Counted from the first letter of the stretch, positions 42,751-52,704 are shown. The stretch is DNA of 64,000 nt from Pseudomonas paeninsulae (GCF_035621475.1 NZ_CP141799.1:2096501-2160500); one strand, 5' to 3'. The notes: generated by a model not told the origin, from the letters alone. Program-made: numbers and translations.

Positions 42751-43766
42751 GCCTTTGCGTGCAGTCGCGGGTATCACTCAAGACCTATAACAGCTTCGCC
42801 GTGGATGTTGCGGCGCGCTGGTTTGCCGAGGCACATGACGACGATCAGGTGCGTGAGGCGTTGGTTTATGCCGAGCAGCAGCAGTTGCCCGTGCTGCTGC
42901 TCGGTGGCGGCAGCAATATGTTGTTGACCGCCGATGTCGAGGCGTTGGTCCTGCGTATGGCCAATCGCGGCATTCGTGTGTTGCAGGATGATGGCGACCG
43001 CGTGCTGGTCGAGGCTGAGGCCGGCGAGCCTTGGCACCCCTTTGTGCAGTGGACGTTGCAGCGGGGCCTGGTAGGTCTGGAAAATCTCAGCCTGATCCCG
43101 GGCACGGTCGGCGCCGCGCCGATGCAAAATATCGGTGCTTATGGGGTCGAGTTGAAAGACCAGTTCGCCGGCTTGACCGCCCTGGATCGTCGCAGCGGCG
43201 AGTTGCGCGAGTTTTCCCTGGACGACTGTGCTTTCGCCTACCGCGACAGCCTGTTCAAGCGTGAGGCGGGGCGCTGGGTGATCCTGCGCGTTCGCTTTGC
43301 CTTGCGCCGTACGGCGGCGCTGCATCTTGACTACGGCCCGCTGCGCCAGCGTCTGGCAGAGCAGGGCATCGCGTTGCCGACGGCGGTCGATGTCAGTCAG
43401 GCCATCTGTGCGATTCGCCGCGAAAAGTTGCCGGATCCAGCGGTGCTGGGTAATGCCGGCAGCTTTTTCAAGAACCCTTTGGTTTCGGTTGAGCTGGCGC
43501 AGCGCTTAAGTGCCGAACATGCCGACCTGGTGGCTTACCCGCAGGCTGATGGCCGGGTCAAGTTGGCCGCTGGCTGGTTGATCGAGCGCGCTGGCTGGAA
43601 AGGCTTTCGCGAAGGCGATGCCGGAGTACATCGGCTGCAAGCCCTGGTGTTGGTCAATTATGGCCAGGCCAGCGGACGGCAGTTGTTGGCGCTGGCGCAG
43701 CGCATTCAAACGGATATTTTTCAGCGCTTTGCGATTGACCTGGAAATCGAGCCTAACGTGCTGTGA
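42747..43766 (+). CDS. murB: UDP-N-acetylenolpyruvoylglucosamine reductase MurB
   Basis: A 339-residue FAD enzyme of peptidoglycan precursor synthesis, of the long type I class found in E. coli and Pseudomonas. LLGGGSNMLLT and LIPGTVGAAPMQNIGAYGVELKD form the FAD-binding PCMH domain. The catalytic region includes GNAGSFFKNPLVS with the proton-donor serine. The ATG overlaps the phosphatase gene. Its 3' side holds a hairpin repeat and the shared terminator with rne. Confidence 0.96.
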   Translation: MSLCVQSRVSLKTYNSFAVDVAARWFAEAHDDDQVREALVYAEQQQLPVLLLGGGSNMLLTADVEALVLRMANRGIRVLQDDGDRVLVEAEAGEPWHPFVQWTLQRGLVGLENLSLIPGTVGAAPMQNIGAYGVELKDQFAGLTALDRRSGELREFSLDDCAFAYRDSLFKREAGRWVILRVRFALRRTAALHLDYGPLRQRLAEQGIALPTAVDVSQAICAIRREKLPDPAVLGNAGSFFKNPLVSVELAQRLSAEHADLVAYPQADGRVKLAAGWLIERAGWKGFREGDAGVHRLQALVLVNYGQASGRQLLALAQRIQTDIFQRFAIDLEIEPNVL

Positions 43767-43826
43767 ATCGCGTTCGGCGCTTCAAGATGGCTATGTGGGG
43801 TGAAGGGCGTGGGTAGGGCCAAGTAA

Positions 43827-43844
43827 GGTGGGCTTCAGCCCACC
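43827..43844. repeat. REP-like short palindrome
   Basis: GGTGGGCTTCAGCCCACC is a perfect palindrome between the convergent murB and rne genes. Similar GTGGGCT-AGCCCAC elements are common intergenic repeats in Pseudomonas genomes; the copy number here is not known. Confidence 0.5.
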
Positions 43845-43916
43845 AAGACTGCTTATGTTAGCGGCGTTGGGTTCCCGTCAAAAACGAGTTGCACAGTTAG
43901 CGTGAACAGAAGCAAG

Positions 43917-43946
43917 AAAAAGGGGATGCCGAAGCATCCCCTTTTT
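43917..43946. terminator. Bidirectional terminator of rne
   Basis: A 13-bp stem (AAAAAGGGGATGC / GCATCCCCTTTTT) with a CGAA tetraloop and A/T runs on both sides lies 18 nt after the rne stop. Confidence 0.92.
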
Positions 43947-43963
43947 TATTGCGCTGAATAGTC

Positions 43964-46900
43964 TCAGGCGTGCGGCTTGTCCGCGTGCTCATCCTGGTTC
44001 TTTTCAGTTTCGCTTTCGGCATCAGCATCACTTGCCGGCGTGAGCTCCGGTTCGCGGGTCTCAGCCACTGGTGCTTCGTTGGTTGCTTCAGTGGTTTCGC
44101 TAGCTTCAACCGACTCCTGGATTTCGGCTGGGCTGGCTTCTTCTACCGCTTCGGTTTGTGGCGCAGGGGCTGGAGCGTCGGCAGCTTCACGAGCCAGGCG
44201 TTCGGCTTCGCGTTGACGGCGACGCACTTCGCGCGGATCGTTCGGTGCGCGACCGGTGGCGCTCGGCACAATGCTTGCGGTTTCTGCGATCTCTTCGCTC
44301 ACTGTTTCGGGCGCTGTGATTGCTGGCTCAGCCGGCTCGCTGGCAACGATGTCAGCGACCACTTCGGCATGCACTTCGCTTGGTGCGGAAGTGACTACTT
44401 CTGCGGCCGCCTCAGGGCTTGCTTCAATGATCTGCGGCGCACTGACTGTCGCTACAGCAGCTTCTTCACTCGTCTCGGTGTGTGCTTCGGCCAATTGCTC
44501 GACTGCAGGCAGTTCTGGCTCTGCAGCAGGTTGAACCGGAGCTTCCTCGGCGGGTTGTTCGATCTCGGCAGGCTCTGGGCTGAGCAGTTCTGCGCTCAGT
44601 TCGGCGGCAACGGTTGCGGCAACGGCCAGTGGAGCCGTGGCTTCAACGTTGTCTTCAGTGCTTTCTTCAGAGCCCTCGATCACATTACCGCTGGCATCGC
44701 TTTGACGCTCGCGGCGATTGCTGCGACGACGCTGACCACGCGAACGGCGGCGTGGACGCTCACCTTCTGCGCCTTCTGCGCCTTCTGGCTCTTCGTCTTG
44801 CTGCGCGTCTTCGTTGCTCAGTACTTCATCATCGACGGCTGCAGCGGTTTCGGGGCGCGGCTGACGCTCTTCACGCGGGGCGCGCGGTTGACGCGGTTCG
44901 CGCTGAGGGCGCTCGGCAGGCACTTCTACGCTGCTATCGTCGCTGTTGCTGTCAGCGTTTTGTACTGCATCGAGCGGCTCGCGCAGTTCGCGTGCTGGGC
45001 GATCTTCGCGTGGCTTGCGTTCGCGACGCTTGTCCTGACCTTCGCGTGGTGGGCGCGACTGGCGGACTTCCTGCGGCTCGCGAACTTCAACCGCTTCACG
45101 TGCTGGGCGTTCTTCACGCGGTTGCGCTTCTTCGCGTGCTACACGCGGCTGACGCTCTTCGCGAGGCGCTCGTTCTTCGCGCGGGGCGCGCTCTTCACGT
45201 GGCTTGCGCTCTTCGTCGCGGCGACCACCGCGGCTGCGGTTCTGCTGGCGACCGTTGCGACGTTCATCACTACGCTGCGGGCGTTCGCTGGTTTTCTTTT
45301 CGACTACCGCAGGTTTTACTTCTTCTTCCTTGCCGGCGAACAGGCTGACCAGGGATTTTACCAAGCCCTTGAACAGGCTAGGTTGGCTGACGGCTACTAC
45401 TACTGGTTCGCTGACCTCGGCCACTGGTGTCGGTGTCGGCGCGGTACGTTGTGGTGCGGTCTTGATCGCCGCTTCCTGGCGAACCAGGGTGCGAGTGGCA
45501 GCAACCGGAACTACTTCTTCCACTTCGGTAGCAGCTATTTCATAGCTGGACTGGATGGATTGAGCTTCCGGGCTGTCGTCGCGGATGCGCTGCACTTCGA
45601 AGTTCGGCGTTTCCAGGTGATCGTTAGGCAGGATGACGATGCGCGCACGGCTGCGCAGTTCGATCTTAGTGATCGAGTTGCGTTTCTCGTTGAGCAGGAA
45701 GGCGGCAACCGGGATCGGCACCTGGGCGCGAACTTCGGCGGTGCGATCCTTCAGTGCTTCTTCTTCGATCAGGCGCAGGATTGCCAAGGACAGCGATTCG
45801 ACGTCGCGGATGATGCCTTGACCGTTGCAACGCGGGCAAACGATACCGCTGCTTTCGCCGAGCGACGGGCGCAGGCGTTGACGAGACATTTCCAGCAGGC
45901 CGAAGCGCGAGATACGCCCAACCTGTACGCGGGCACGGTCGGCTTCCAGGCTTTCGCGAACCTTTTCTTCCACGGCGCGCTGGTTTTTGGCCGGCGTCAT
46001 GTCGATGAAGTCGATCACGATCAGGCCGCCGATATCACGCAGACGCAGTTGGCGGGCGATTTCTTCGGCCGCTTCCAGGTTGGTCTGCAGGGCGGTTTCT
46101 TCGATGTCGCTGCCTTTGGTCGCGCGCGCCGAGTTGATGTCGATGGACACCAGGGCTTCGGTAGGGTCGATGACGATGGCGCCGCCGGACGGAAGCTTCA
46201 CTTCGCGCTGGAAGGCGGTTTCGATCTGGCTTTCGATCTGGAAGCGGTTGAACAGCGGCACGCTGTCTTCATACAGCTTGATCTTGCTGGCGTACTGCGG
46301 CATCACCTGATTGATGAAGCTGAGTGCTTCCTGCTGCGCTTCGACGCTGTCGACCAGTACTTCGCCGATATCCTGGCGCAGGTAGTCGCGGATCGCGCGG
46401 ATGATCACGTTGCTTTCCTGGTAGATCAGGAACGGTGCGGCGCGATCCAGTGAGGCTTCCTTAATGGCGCTCCACAGTTGTAGCAGGTAGTCGAGGTCCC
46501 ACTGCATTTCTTCGCTGCTGCGGCCGAGGCCGGCAGTGCGCACGATCAGGCCCATGTCGCTTGGTGCAACCAGGCCATTGAGGGCTTCACGCAGTTCGTT
46601 GCGCTCTTCGCCTTCGATGCGGCGCGAGATGCCACCCGCGCGTGGGTTGTTCGGCATCAGTACCAGGTAACGACCGGCCAGGCTGATGAAGGTGGTAAGG
46701 GCTGCGCCCTTGTTGCCGCGCTCCTCTTTTTCGACCTGAACGATGACTTCCTGGCCTTCCTTGAGCACGTCTTTGATGTTGACGCGACCCTCGGTAGCCT
46801 TGCTGAAGTATTCGCGGGATATTTCTTTGAGGGGGAGAAAACCGTGGCGCTCCGAGCCGAAGTCGACAAAGGCGGCCTCGAGGCTAGGTTCGACGCGAGT

Positions 46901-47038
46901 AATCCGGCCTTTATAGATGTTGGCCTTCTTCTGCTCACGAGCGCCCGATTCTATGTCCAGGTCATACAGACGCTGGCCATCGACCAGAGCAACACGCAAC
47001 TCTTCGGGTTGAGTTGCGTTAATCAGCATTCTTTTCAT
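43964..47038 (-). CDS. rne: Ribonuclease E
   Basis: A 1024-residue endoribonuclease for RNA decay and rRNA/tRNA processing. The N-terminal half has the S1 domain (about 35-120, [23 protein letters not shown]), the 5' sensor/RNase H fold, catalytic aspartates in [14 protein letters not shown] and [11 protein letters not shown], and the zinc link CPRCNGQG with C401 and C404. The C-terminal half is disordered: a basic R/E/P-rich stretch (about 580-770) that should bind RNA, then a long Ala/Glu/Pro/Val segment, both expected to host degradosome contacts. The start at 47038 ([10 protein letters not shown]) is chosen over a longer in-frame form. The mRNA has a leader of about 515 nt, consistent with autoregulation known in other rne genes. 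Confidence 0.96.
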   Translation of the reverse strand: MKRMLINATQPEELRVALVDGQRLYDLDIESGAREQKKANIYKGRITRVEPSLEAAFVDFGSERHGFLPLKEISREYFSKATEGRVNIKDVLKEGQEVIVQVEKEERGNKGAALTTFISLAGRYLVLMPNNPRAGGISRRIEGEERNELREALNGLVAPSDMGLIVRTAGLGRSSEEMQWDLDYLLQLWSAIKEASLDRAAPFLIYQESNVIIRAIRDYLRQDIGEVLVDSVEAQQEALSFINQVMPQYASKIKLYEDSVPLFNRFQIESQIETAFQREVKLPSGGAIVIDPTEALVSIDINSARATKGSDIEETALQTNLEAAEEIARQLRLRDIGGLIVIDFIDMTPAKNQRAVEEKVRESLEADRARVQVGRISRFGLLEMSRQRLRPSLGESSGIVCPRCNGQGIIRDVESLSLAILRLIEEEALKDRTAEVRAQVPIPVAAFLLNEKRNSITKIELRSRARIVILPNDHLETPNFEVQRIRDDSPEAQSIQSSYEIAATEVEEVVPVAATRTLVRQEAAIKTAPQRTAPTPTPVAEVSEPVVVAVSQPSLFKGLVKSLVSLFAGKEEEVKPAVVEKKTSERPQRSDERRNGRQQNRSRGGRRDEERKPREERAPREERAPREERQPRVAREEAQPREERPAREAVEVREPQEVRQSRPPREGQDKRRERKPREDRPARELREPLDAVQNADSNSDDSSVEVPAERPQREPRQPRAPREERQPRPETAAAVDDEVLSNEDAQQDEEPEGAEGAEGERPRRRSRGQRRRSNRRERQSDASGNVIEGSEESTEDNVEATAPLAVAATVAAELSAELLSPEPAEIEQPAEEAPVQPAAEPELPAVEQLAEAHTETSEEAAVATVSAPQIIEASPEAAAEVVTSAPSEVHAEVVADIVASEPAEPAITAPETVSEEIAETASIVPSATGRAPNDPREVRRRQREAERLAREAADAPAPAPQTEAVEEASPAEIQESVEASETTEATNEAPVAETREPELTPASDADAESETEKNQDEHADKPHA

Positions 47039-47553
47039 GTTGTACCGTCGGTTTCCGGTGCTGGCGGAAGCGGCGTTCGGCACACACGACTCTCAGGGTC
47101 GGTGTCAGGCGCGTCAGAAACGGTCGTAAATCGTTTCATTGTCAAACGACAGTCAGCCAGTTGGGCTGGGTCGCGACGGACATCTCCTGCTCGCTGTTGT
47201 GACAGAAAGCACTAGTCAGGAGGAGGAATCAACTGTCGGTAGCGGACGAGATAAAGCGTCTTCGATAAAGCTAATTGCTACGCAGACCGACGGTTGTACG
47301 TCTCCACCCTACACGTATGACTGAAAATCGGGTGCCGCTCGCATAACATCCGCAGCGGGTTGGCATTTACCGCAAGCGCCCAAAGGGGGCGGCTGCGCAT
47401 CATGGCTTAAGGCTTTATTTCCGAGTTATTCGCGGCCTTTGCGGCTTTCTATCTCTGAATAACCCGTCGGACGGCCTTACGTCCAAAATGGGTTGCGTCG
47501 GTTGGGGATGGCAGTTTTGGCGATCATCCGCAAACCAGACCGCTTTTGGCGGC
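47039..47553 (-). promoter_or_regulatory. Long 5' leader of rne
   Basis: No gene is seen between rne and rluC. The inferred start near 47554 gives a leader of about 515 nt. It contains hairpins: GGACG/CGTCC (47469-47473 with 47480-47484), and GTTATTC/GAATAAC (47425-47431 with 47457-47463). E. coli rne has a structured leader by which RNase E controls its own mRNA; a similar role here is inference. Confidence 0.5.
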
Positions 47554-47560
47554 GTTCGCG

Positions 47561-47589
47561 ACTATAGCAGTAATGATTAAGTGCTTCAA
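47561..47589 (-). promoter_or_regulatory. rne promoter
   Basis: On the minus strand TTGAAG (47589-47584) and TATAGT (47566-47561) are separated by exactly 17 nt, a good sigma70 match that points toward rne. Confidence 0.65.
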
Positions 47590-47601
47590 ATCCATAAAAA
47601 T

Positions 47602-47610
47602 TGTTATGAT
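47602..47610 (+). promoter_or_regulatory. rluC extended -10 promoter
   Basis: TGTTATGAT is a TGn-extended -10 element. The expected start point, 6-7 nt downstream, coincides with the A of the rluC ATG at 47617. Confidence 0.55.
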
Positions 47611-47616
47611 TGCGCG

Positions 47617-48570
47617 ATGACAATTCCTACTTCTACAACCTCCGGCGTTCAGCTGCTCGAGGTTGCGCCGGAACTCGCCGGCCAGCGCATCGATAACTTC
47701 CTCCGCACTCAGTTAAAGGGTGTGCCCAAGACATTGATTTACCGGATTTTGCGTAAAGGCGAGGTGCGGGTGAACAAGGGGCGCATCAAGCCGGAGTACA
47801 AGCTGCAGGCGGGCGACATCATTCGCGTTCCGCCGCTGCGTCTGGCTGAGCGTGATGAGCCGGCACCCTTGGCGCAGGGCTTGCTCGAGCGCCTTGAGGC
47901 GGCAATCGTTTATGAAGACAAGGCCTTGATCGTGCTGAACAAGCCCGCCGGCATCGCCGTGCATGGTGGTAGCGGTCTCAACTACGGGGTGATAGAAGCT
48001 TTCCGTCAGCTGCGCCCGGACGCCAAGGAGTTGGAGCTGGTTCATCGCCTCGATCGCGATACCTCCGGGCTGCTGATGATCGCCAAGAAGCGCAGTATGC
48101 TGCGGCATCTGCACGAGGCTTTGCGCGGTGACGGCGTTGACAAGCGTTATATGGCGCTGGTCCGTGGCCACTGGGCGACTGCCAAGAAGCGGGTCAATGC
48201 ACCTTTGCAGAAAAGCAATCTGCGTTCTGGTGAGCGCATGGTCGAGGTCAACGATGAGGGCAAGGAGGCGCTGACGCTGTTCCGCGTACTGCGCCGTTTT
48301 GGCGAGTTCGCTACCTTGGTCGAAGCCAAGCCGGTGACCGGGCGCACCCACCAGATTCGCGTACATAGCCAATATGCGGGGCATTGCATCGCCGGTGACA
48401 GCAAATATGGCGATGACGAATTCAGTCGCGAGATTCGCGAATTGGGCGGCAAGCGTCTGTTCCTGCATGCCTATGCGTTGGTCGTGCCGCTGCCCGATGG
48501 TGGCGAGCTCAGGTTGGAGGCGCCGGTCGATGTGGTCTGGGTGCGCACGCTGGAGCGTCTGAGTGCCTGA
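47617..48570 (+). CDS. rluC: Ribosomal large subunit pseudouridine synthase RluC
   Basis: A 317-residue RluA-family enzyme that makes pseudouridines in 23S rRNA. The N-terminal S4 domain (about 20-80, [13 protein letters not shown]...[16 protein letters not shown]) precedes the catalytic domain with [11 protein letters not shown], catalytic D146. [17 protein letters not shown] is the other family motif. The ATG at 47617 begins the conserved protein; there is no Shine-Dalgarno sequence and the promoter -10 ends 6 nt upstream, so the mRNA looks leaderless. It is divergent from rne and overlaps the HAD gene by 8 nt. Confidence 0.94.
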   Translation: MTIPTSTTSGVQLLEVAPELAGQRIDNFLRTQLKGVPKTLIYRILRKGEVRVNKGRIKPEYKLQAGDIIRVPPLRLAERDEPAPLAQGLLERLEAAIVYEDKALIVLNKPAGIAVHGGSGLNYGVIEAFRQLRPDAKELELVHRLDRDTSGLLMIAKKRSMLRHLHEALRGDGVDKRYMALVRGHWATAKKRVNAPLQKSNLRSGERMVEVNDEGKEALTLFRVLRRFGEFATLVEAKPVTGRTHQIRVHSQYAGHCIAGDSKYGDDEFSREIRELGGKRLFLHAYALVVPLPDGGELRLEAPVDVVWVRTLERLSA

Positions 48571-49258
48571 CTATGAGTTATTGATCTTCGATTGGGACGG
48601 CACGCTGGTCGACTCTATTGGGCGTATCGTCGAGTCGATGCATTGGGCTGCGGATTTTTGTGACCTGGCGCGGTGTAGCGATGCGCAGGTCAAGGGGATT
48701 ATCGGGCTTGGTTTGCCGGAGGCGATAGCCAGTCTGCACCCTGAGTTGCTCGACTCGGCGCTCGTCGAGCGCTTCCGTCGCTGTTATAGCGAACGCTACC
48801 TGGCGCTGGAGGTCGAGCCCTCGGCGTTGTTCCCGGGGGTTGCCGAGGCGTTGGAGATGTTTCGTGCGCAGGGCTATCGCTTGGCCGTGGCCACCGGTAA
48901 GGGCCGTCATGGCTTGCGGCGTGTGCTGGAGGGGCATGGCTGGTTGGATTACTTCGATGTCACCCGCTGTGCCGACGAAACGGCGAGCAAGCCGGATCCA
49001 CTGATGTTGGCGGAAATCCTTGAGCACTGCGGTGTGTCTGCGGAGCGGGCCTTGATGGTGGGAGACTCGTCGTTCGATTTGCAGATGGCTCGGCATGCCG
49101 GGATGGACTCCGTGGCGGTAGGGTATGGGGCTCAGCCCTTGGCCGTGTTGCGCGAGTATGGCCCGGCGTTGGCGATAGATGATTTCATGGAATTGCATGC
49201 CTGGCTCAATAGGCGTGCGGGTGGGCAACCAGTAGAGGTGGGTGAATATGTCGGATGA
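48563..49258 (+). CDS. HAD-family hydrolase
   Basis: A 231-residue phosphoglycolate-phosphatase-like HAD protein. Motif I is [10 protein letters not shown] with the nucleophilic aspartate, motif II lies in [12 protein letters not shown], and motifs III/IV are [11 protein letters not shown] and [18 protein letters not shown] helical cap (about residues 18-90) suggests a small-molecule substrate. The substrate is unknown; it is PA2974-like by position. The GTG start overlaps rluC and the 3' end overlaps sppA, so the three form one operon. Confidence 0.9.
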   Translation: MPDYELLIFDWDGTLVDSIGRIVESMHWAADFCDLARCSDAQVKGIIGLGLPEAIASLHPELLDSALVERFRRCYSERYLALEVEPSALFPGVAEALEMFRAQGYRLAVATGKGRHGLRRVLEGHGWLDYFDVTRCADETASKPDPLMLAEILEHCGVSAERALMVGDSSFDLQMARHAGMDSVAVGYGAQPLAVLREYGPALAIDDFMELHAWLNRRAGGQPVEVGEYVG

Positions 49259-50228
49259 ATGGAAAGCTGCGGCTGGCAGTGAAGGTGATGGAAAAAGCTG
49301 GCAGTTGCTGGAGAAGACCCTGTTGGCTGGCGTGCAGGAGCAGCGTCGCGCACGACGCTGGGGGATTTTCTTCAAGTCGCTGACATTTATTTATCTGTTT
49401 GCTGCGCTGGCGCTATTTGCACCGCTGCTCAACCTGAAGGAAGGCGTCAAGAGCAGTGCGAGTCATACCGCATTGATCGAGGTGCGCGGGATGATTGCCG
49501 ATAAGGAGATGGCCAGTGCTGACAATATAGTTAGCAGTCTGCGCGCCGCATTCGAGAACGACAAGACCAAGGGCGTGATCCTGCGGATCAATAGCCCTGG
49601 CGGCAGTCCGGTACAGTCGGGTTATATCTATGACGAGATTCGCCGTTTGCGCGGCGAGTATCCGGCGATCAAGCTGTATGCAGTGATCACCGATCTCGGG
49701 GCTTCGGGTGCTTATTACATTGCCAGTGCCGCAGATGAGATCTATGCCGACAAGGCCAGCCTGGTCGGGTCGATTGGCGTGACGGCGGCCGGTTTCGGTT
49801 TTGTCGGGGTCATGGAAAAACTGGGTGTCGATCGTCGGGTGTATACCTCTGGCGAACACAAGGCGTTTCTCGATCCGTTTCAGCCGCCGAACGATGAAGA
49901 GGCGCTGTTCTGGCAGGGGGTGTTGGACACCACGCATCGGCAGTTCATTGAAAGCGTCAAGCAGGGGCGCGGCGATCGGCTTAAGTCGGCGGAGCATCCT
50001 GAGCTGTTTTCAGGCTTGGTGTGGTCGGGTGAGCAGGCGCTGCAGCTTGGCTTGATCGATGCCCTGGGCAATACCAGCTATGTCGCGCGTGAAGTGATCG
50101 GCGAGAAAGAGCTGGTCGACTTCACGGTCGAGGAGTCGCCGTTCGATCGCTTTGCCAAGCGCCTGGGTGCCAGCGTCGCCGAGGACCTGGCCATGTGGAT
50201 GGGTTTCCAGGGGCCAAGCCTGCGCTAG
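49248..50228 (+). CDS. sppA: Signal peptide peptidase SppA (S49, short form)
   Basis: A 326-residue S49 protease of the short SppA36K type, about half the length of E. coli SppA. One membrane helix (about 45-62, FIYLFAALALFAPLL) anchors a periplasmic catalytic domain. The nucleophile is S153 in LGASGAYYIASAAD; ILRINSPGGSPVQSG and KASLVGSIGV are family motifs. It degrades signal peptides left in the membrane. The ATG at 49248 is preceded by GAGGTGGG; it overlaps the HAD gene by 11 nt. Confidence 0.93.
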   Translation: MSDEWKAAAGSEGDGKSWQLLEKTLLAGVQEQRRARRWGIFFKSLTFIYLFAALALFAPLLNLKEGVKSSASHTALIEVRGMIADKEMASADNIVSSLRAAFENDKTKGVILRINSPGGSPVQSGYIYDEIRRLRGEYPAIKLYAVITDLGASGAYYIASAADEIYADKASLVGSIGVTAAGFGFVGVMEKLGVDRRVYTSGEHKAFLDPFQPPNDEEALFWQGVLDTTHRQFIESVKQGRGDRLKSAEHPELFSGLVWSGEQALQLGLIDALGNTSYVAREVIGEKELVDFTVEESPFDRFAKRLGASVAEDLAMWMGFQGPSLR

Positions 50229-50276
50229 TTGATTTCGCGTTGCACGCGGGCCCGGTCATTGATCGGGCTTGTTGCT

Positions 50277-50855
50277 TTATGGGATATCAATGCCGGCTAT
50301 AAGGAGCATGTCCACCAGGCGGATCAGGGGTAGGCCGATCAGGCTGGTGGCGTCAGTGCCTTCGGTGCTGCGAAACAGGCTGACGCCCAGCCCTTCAGCC
50401 TTGAAGCTGCCGGCGCAGTCGTAGGGCTGCTCTGCCTGCAGGTAGCGGGTGATTTGTGCGGCACTCAGTTGGCGAAAGTGCACGGTGAAGGGGATGCAGT
50501 CGATCTGGCAGTGGCCGCTTTGGCTGTCGAGCAGGGCCAGGCCGGTGAGGAAGGTGACGCTGTTGCCGCTTGCGGCGAGTAGTTGTGTATGGGCTCGCTC
50601 GTATGTTTCGGGTTTTCCGACAATCTGGCTGCCAAGTACGGCGACCTGGTCCGAGCCGATGATCAAGTGTTGCGGGTGCTTGAGGCTGAGGGCGCGGGCT
50701 TTTTCTTCTGCCAGGCGGCGCACCAGTGTGCTGGCGTCTTCATCGGGACGAGGGGCTTCATTGATCGCAGGCGCGTCCCAGATAAAGGGCTGGCACAGGC
50801 GGGTCAATAATTCTCGGCGATAGGGCGAACTGGATGCGAGCACCAGGGGTAGCAT
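50277..50855 (-). CDS. Maf-family nucleotide pyrophosphatase (YceF type)
   Basis: A 192-residue Maf protein. MLPLVLASSSPYRRELLTRL is the classical N-terminus with the SSSPxRxELL motif, and LIIGSDQVAVL plus DCAGSFKAEGLG are the other conserved blocks. The YceF subgroup hydrolyses m7GTP. The ATG at 50855 follows GGAGA and starts at the conserved position. It is divergent from the yceD-rpmF operon, as in other gammaproteobacteria. Confidence 0.93.
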   Translation of the reverse strand: MLPLVLASSSPYRRELLTRLCQPFIWDAPAINEAPRPDEDASTLVRRLAEEKARALSLKHPQHLIIGSDQVAVLGSQIVGKPETYERAHTQLLAASGNSVTFLTGLALLDSQSGHCQIDCIPFTVHFRQLSAAQITRYLQAEQPYDCAGSFKAEGLGVSLFRSTEGTDATSLIGLPLIRLVDMLLIAGIDIP

Positions 50856-50928
50856 GTCTGTGCATCTCCTTTTATATAGGTGGGCAATTCTAGTCGGCAC
50901 TCTTCGTGCGGGACAGGCCTAATATCCT

Positions 50929-50957
50929 TTGACAGGGGCAGGGTGCATCCATAGAAT
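50929..50957 (+). promoter_or_regulatory. Strong promoter of the yceD-rpmF-plsX operon
   Basis: Consensus TTGACA (50929-50934) and TAGAAT (50952-50957) with a 17-nt spacer. Transcription should begin near 50964, only about 3 nt before the yceD ATG, so the mRNA would be nearly leaderless. Confidence 0.75.
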
Positions 50958-50966
50958 GCGGCGCCT

Positions 50967-51494
50967 ATGTCAAATGCACCGATTCCACCTCATGTTGATC
51001 CGCGAAAGTTGGCTGATCGTGGTGCCACGCTTGAAGGCGAGGTACTGCTAGCTGATTTGGCGCGACTCTGCGACCCGCTTGCCGATAATCAAGGCGCGGT
51101 GCGTGTGAAGTTTTTCTTCGAGCGTGATGAGCGCAATGCTGTGGTTTTCCATAGTGAACTCGAGGTTGAGGTCAAGATGGTTTGCCAGCGTTGTCTGGAG
51201 CTGGTTGCCCTGCCGATCCATAGCGTGTGTGATTACGCTGTGGTGAAAGAAGGTGCAAATACCCAGTCCGTGCCGAAAGGCTATGACGCTCTGGAATTGG
51301 GTGAAGAGCCATTGGATCTGCTGGCGTTGGTTGAGGAGGAGTTGTTGCTCGCCTTGCCCATCGTCCCGCTTCATGATCCTAAAGATTGCCAGCAGCCGGC
51401 CGGCCTCGAAGAGCCCGGGCCGAGTGAGGACGAGGTAACGCGGTCCAACCCGTTCAGTGTATTGGCGCAGTTAAAGCGTGACCCAAACGTTTAG
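50967..51494 (+). CDS. yceD: YceD/DUF177 family protein
   Basis: A 175-residue member of the YceD (DUF177) family, almost always found directly upstream of rpmF. The conserved CxRCLE motif is VCQRCLELVALPI, with a second C-terminal block LALVEEELLLALPIVPLHDPKDC. In E. coli and plants the family has been linked to 23S rRNA accumulation. It starts at 50967 with no Shine-Dalgarno sequence. rpmF follows after 13 nt. Confidence 0.93.
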   Translation: MSNAPIPPHVDPRKLADRGATLEGEVLLADLARLCDPLADNQGAVRVKFFFERDERNAVVFHSELEVEVKMVCQRCLELVALPIHSVCDYAVVKEGANTQSVPKGYDALELGEEPLDLLALVEEELLLALPIVPLHDPKDCQQPAGLEEPGPSEDEVTRSNPFSVLAQLKRDPNV

Positions 51495-51507
51495 GAGTTA
51501 ATTAGTT

Positions 51508-51690
51508 ATGGCTGTTCAGCAGAACAAAAAATCCCGTTCCGCCCGTGACATGCGTCGTTCGCACGATGCACTCGATGCCAGCACGCTGTCCGTTGAGAAA
51601 AGCACCGGTGAAATCCATCTGCGCCACCACGTATCGCCGGAAGGTGTTTACCGTGGTCGCAAAGTGATCGACAAGGGCGCTGACGAGTAA
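51508..51690 (+). CDS. rpmF: 50S ribosomal protein L32
   Basis: A 60-residue L32. The N-terminal [22 protein letters not shown] is the typical start, with the conserved basic block. The CxxC zinc pairs of some L32 proteins are absent, as is usual in gammaproteobacteria. AGGAG precedes the ATG. Between yceD and plsX it links ribosome and lipid synthesis genes in one transcript. Confidence 0.97.
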   Translation: MAVQQNKKSRSARDMRRSHDALDASTLSVEKSTGEIHLRHHVSPEGVYRGRKVIDKGADE

Positions 51691-51693
51691 ATC

Positions 51694-52704
51694 TTGTCCG
51701 CTCCGATCATCGCGATTGATGCAATGGGTGGGGACTTCGGTCCCCACAGCATTGTTCAGGCCAGCATTGCCTGCCTGGCTGAGTACCCTTCGCTGCATCT
51801 GGTCCTAGTCGGCCAAGCCCCTCTTATCGAAGATTTGATTGCCTGTAGTCCTGGCGTCGATCGTGCACGTCTGCAAGTCGAGCATGCTGGCGAAGTGATC
51901 GCCATGGATGAGCGTCCGGCGCTGGCACTGCGTGGTAAGTCGGATTCGTCGATGCGGGTGGCTCTGGATTTGCTGCGTGAGGGGCGCGTTCAGGCGTGCG
52001 TCAGTGCTGGCAATACCGGGGCCTTGATGGCGTTGTCGCGTTATCTGCTGAAAACCCTGCCGGGCATCGATCGCCCGGCGATGGTCTCGGCTGTGCCAAC
52101 CCAGACTGGTTGCTGTCACTTGCTTGATCTGGGGGCTAATGTCGACTGCAGTGCCGAGCAGCTCTACCAGTTCGCCGTAATGGGCGCGGTGGCCGCTGAG
52201 GCGTTGGGGGTGGTGAGCCCGCGTGTGGCGTTGCTCAATGTCGGCACCGAAGAGGTCAAGGGCAATCAGCAGGTCCAGCTTGCTGCGAGTCTTTTGCAGC
52301 AGGCCAGTGGTTTGAATTACATCGGCTTTATCGAAGGCGACGGGCTTTATCGTGGCGACGCCGATGTGGTGGTGTGCGACGGTTTTGTGGGCAATATTCT
52401 GCTCAAGTCCAGCGAAGGCCTGGCGACGATGATTACGGCGCGTATCGAGCTGTTGTTCAAGCGCAACCTGGTTTCGCGGCTGGCAGGTCTGCTGGCGATG
52501 CCGGTATTACGCCGCCTGCGTGCCGAGTTGGCGCCCGCGCAGCACAACGGTGCAAGCTTGCTCGGCTTGCAGGGTATTGTGGTGAAGAGTCATGGCTCAG
52601 CAGGTACTGAAGGTTTCAAGAGTGCCATCCGTTGTGCGCTGAGGGAAATCGAGGACGATTTGCCGCGGCGCCTGCATGGTCGTCTCGAGGGTATGTTGCT
52701 CTGA
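51694..52704 (+). CDS. plsX: Phosphate acyltransferase PlsX
   Basis: A 336-residue enzyme that converts acyl-ACP to acyl-phosphate for phospholipid synthesis. [12 protein letters not shown] at the N-terminus and [22 protein letters not shown] are family motifs, with [16 protein letters not shown] in the C-terminal half. It begins with a TTG codon 3 nt after the rpmF stop, since no ATG or GTG fits the conserved N-terminus. This rare start and tight spacing suggest coupling to rpmF translation. Confidence 0.95.
   Translation: MSAPIIAIDAMGGDFGPHSIVQASIACLAEYPSLHLVLVGQAPLIEDLIACSPGVDRARLQVEHAGEVIAMDERPALALRGKSDSSMRVALDLLREGRVQACVSAGNTGALMALSRYLLKTLPGIDRPAMVSAVPTQTGCCHLLDLGANVDCSAEQLYQFAVMGAVAAEALGVVSPRVALLNVGTEEVKGNQQVQLAASLLQQASGLNYIGFIEGDGLYRGDADVVVCDGFVGNILLKSSEGLATMITARIELLFKRNLVSRLAGLLAMPVLRRLRAELAPAQHNGASLLGLQGIVVKSHGSAGTEGFKSAIRCALREIEDDLPRRLHGRLEGMLL

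Noticed and set aside
43827..43844. murB terminator
   Set aside because: The palindrome has no T-tract, resembles an intergenic repeat, and a proper bidirectional terminator lies at 43917-43946.
43970..46453. An 827-residue open frame antisense to rne
   Set aside because: It mirrors the repetitive Arg/Glu/Pro/Ala codons of the RNase E tail, has Cys/Phe/Trp-rich composition, no ribosome site and no domain. It is a shadow of biased codon use.
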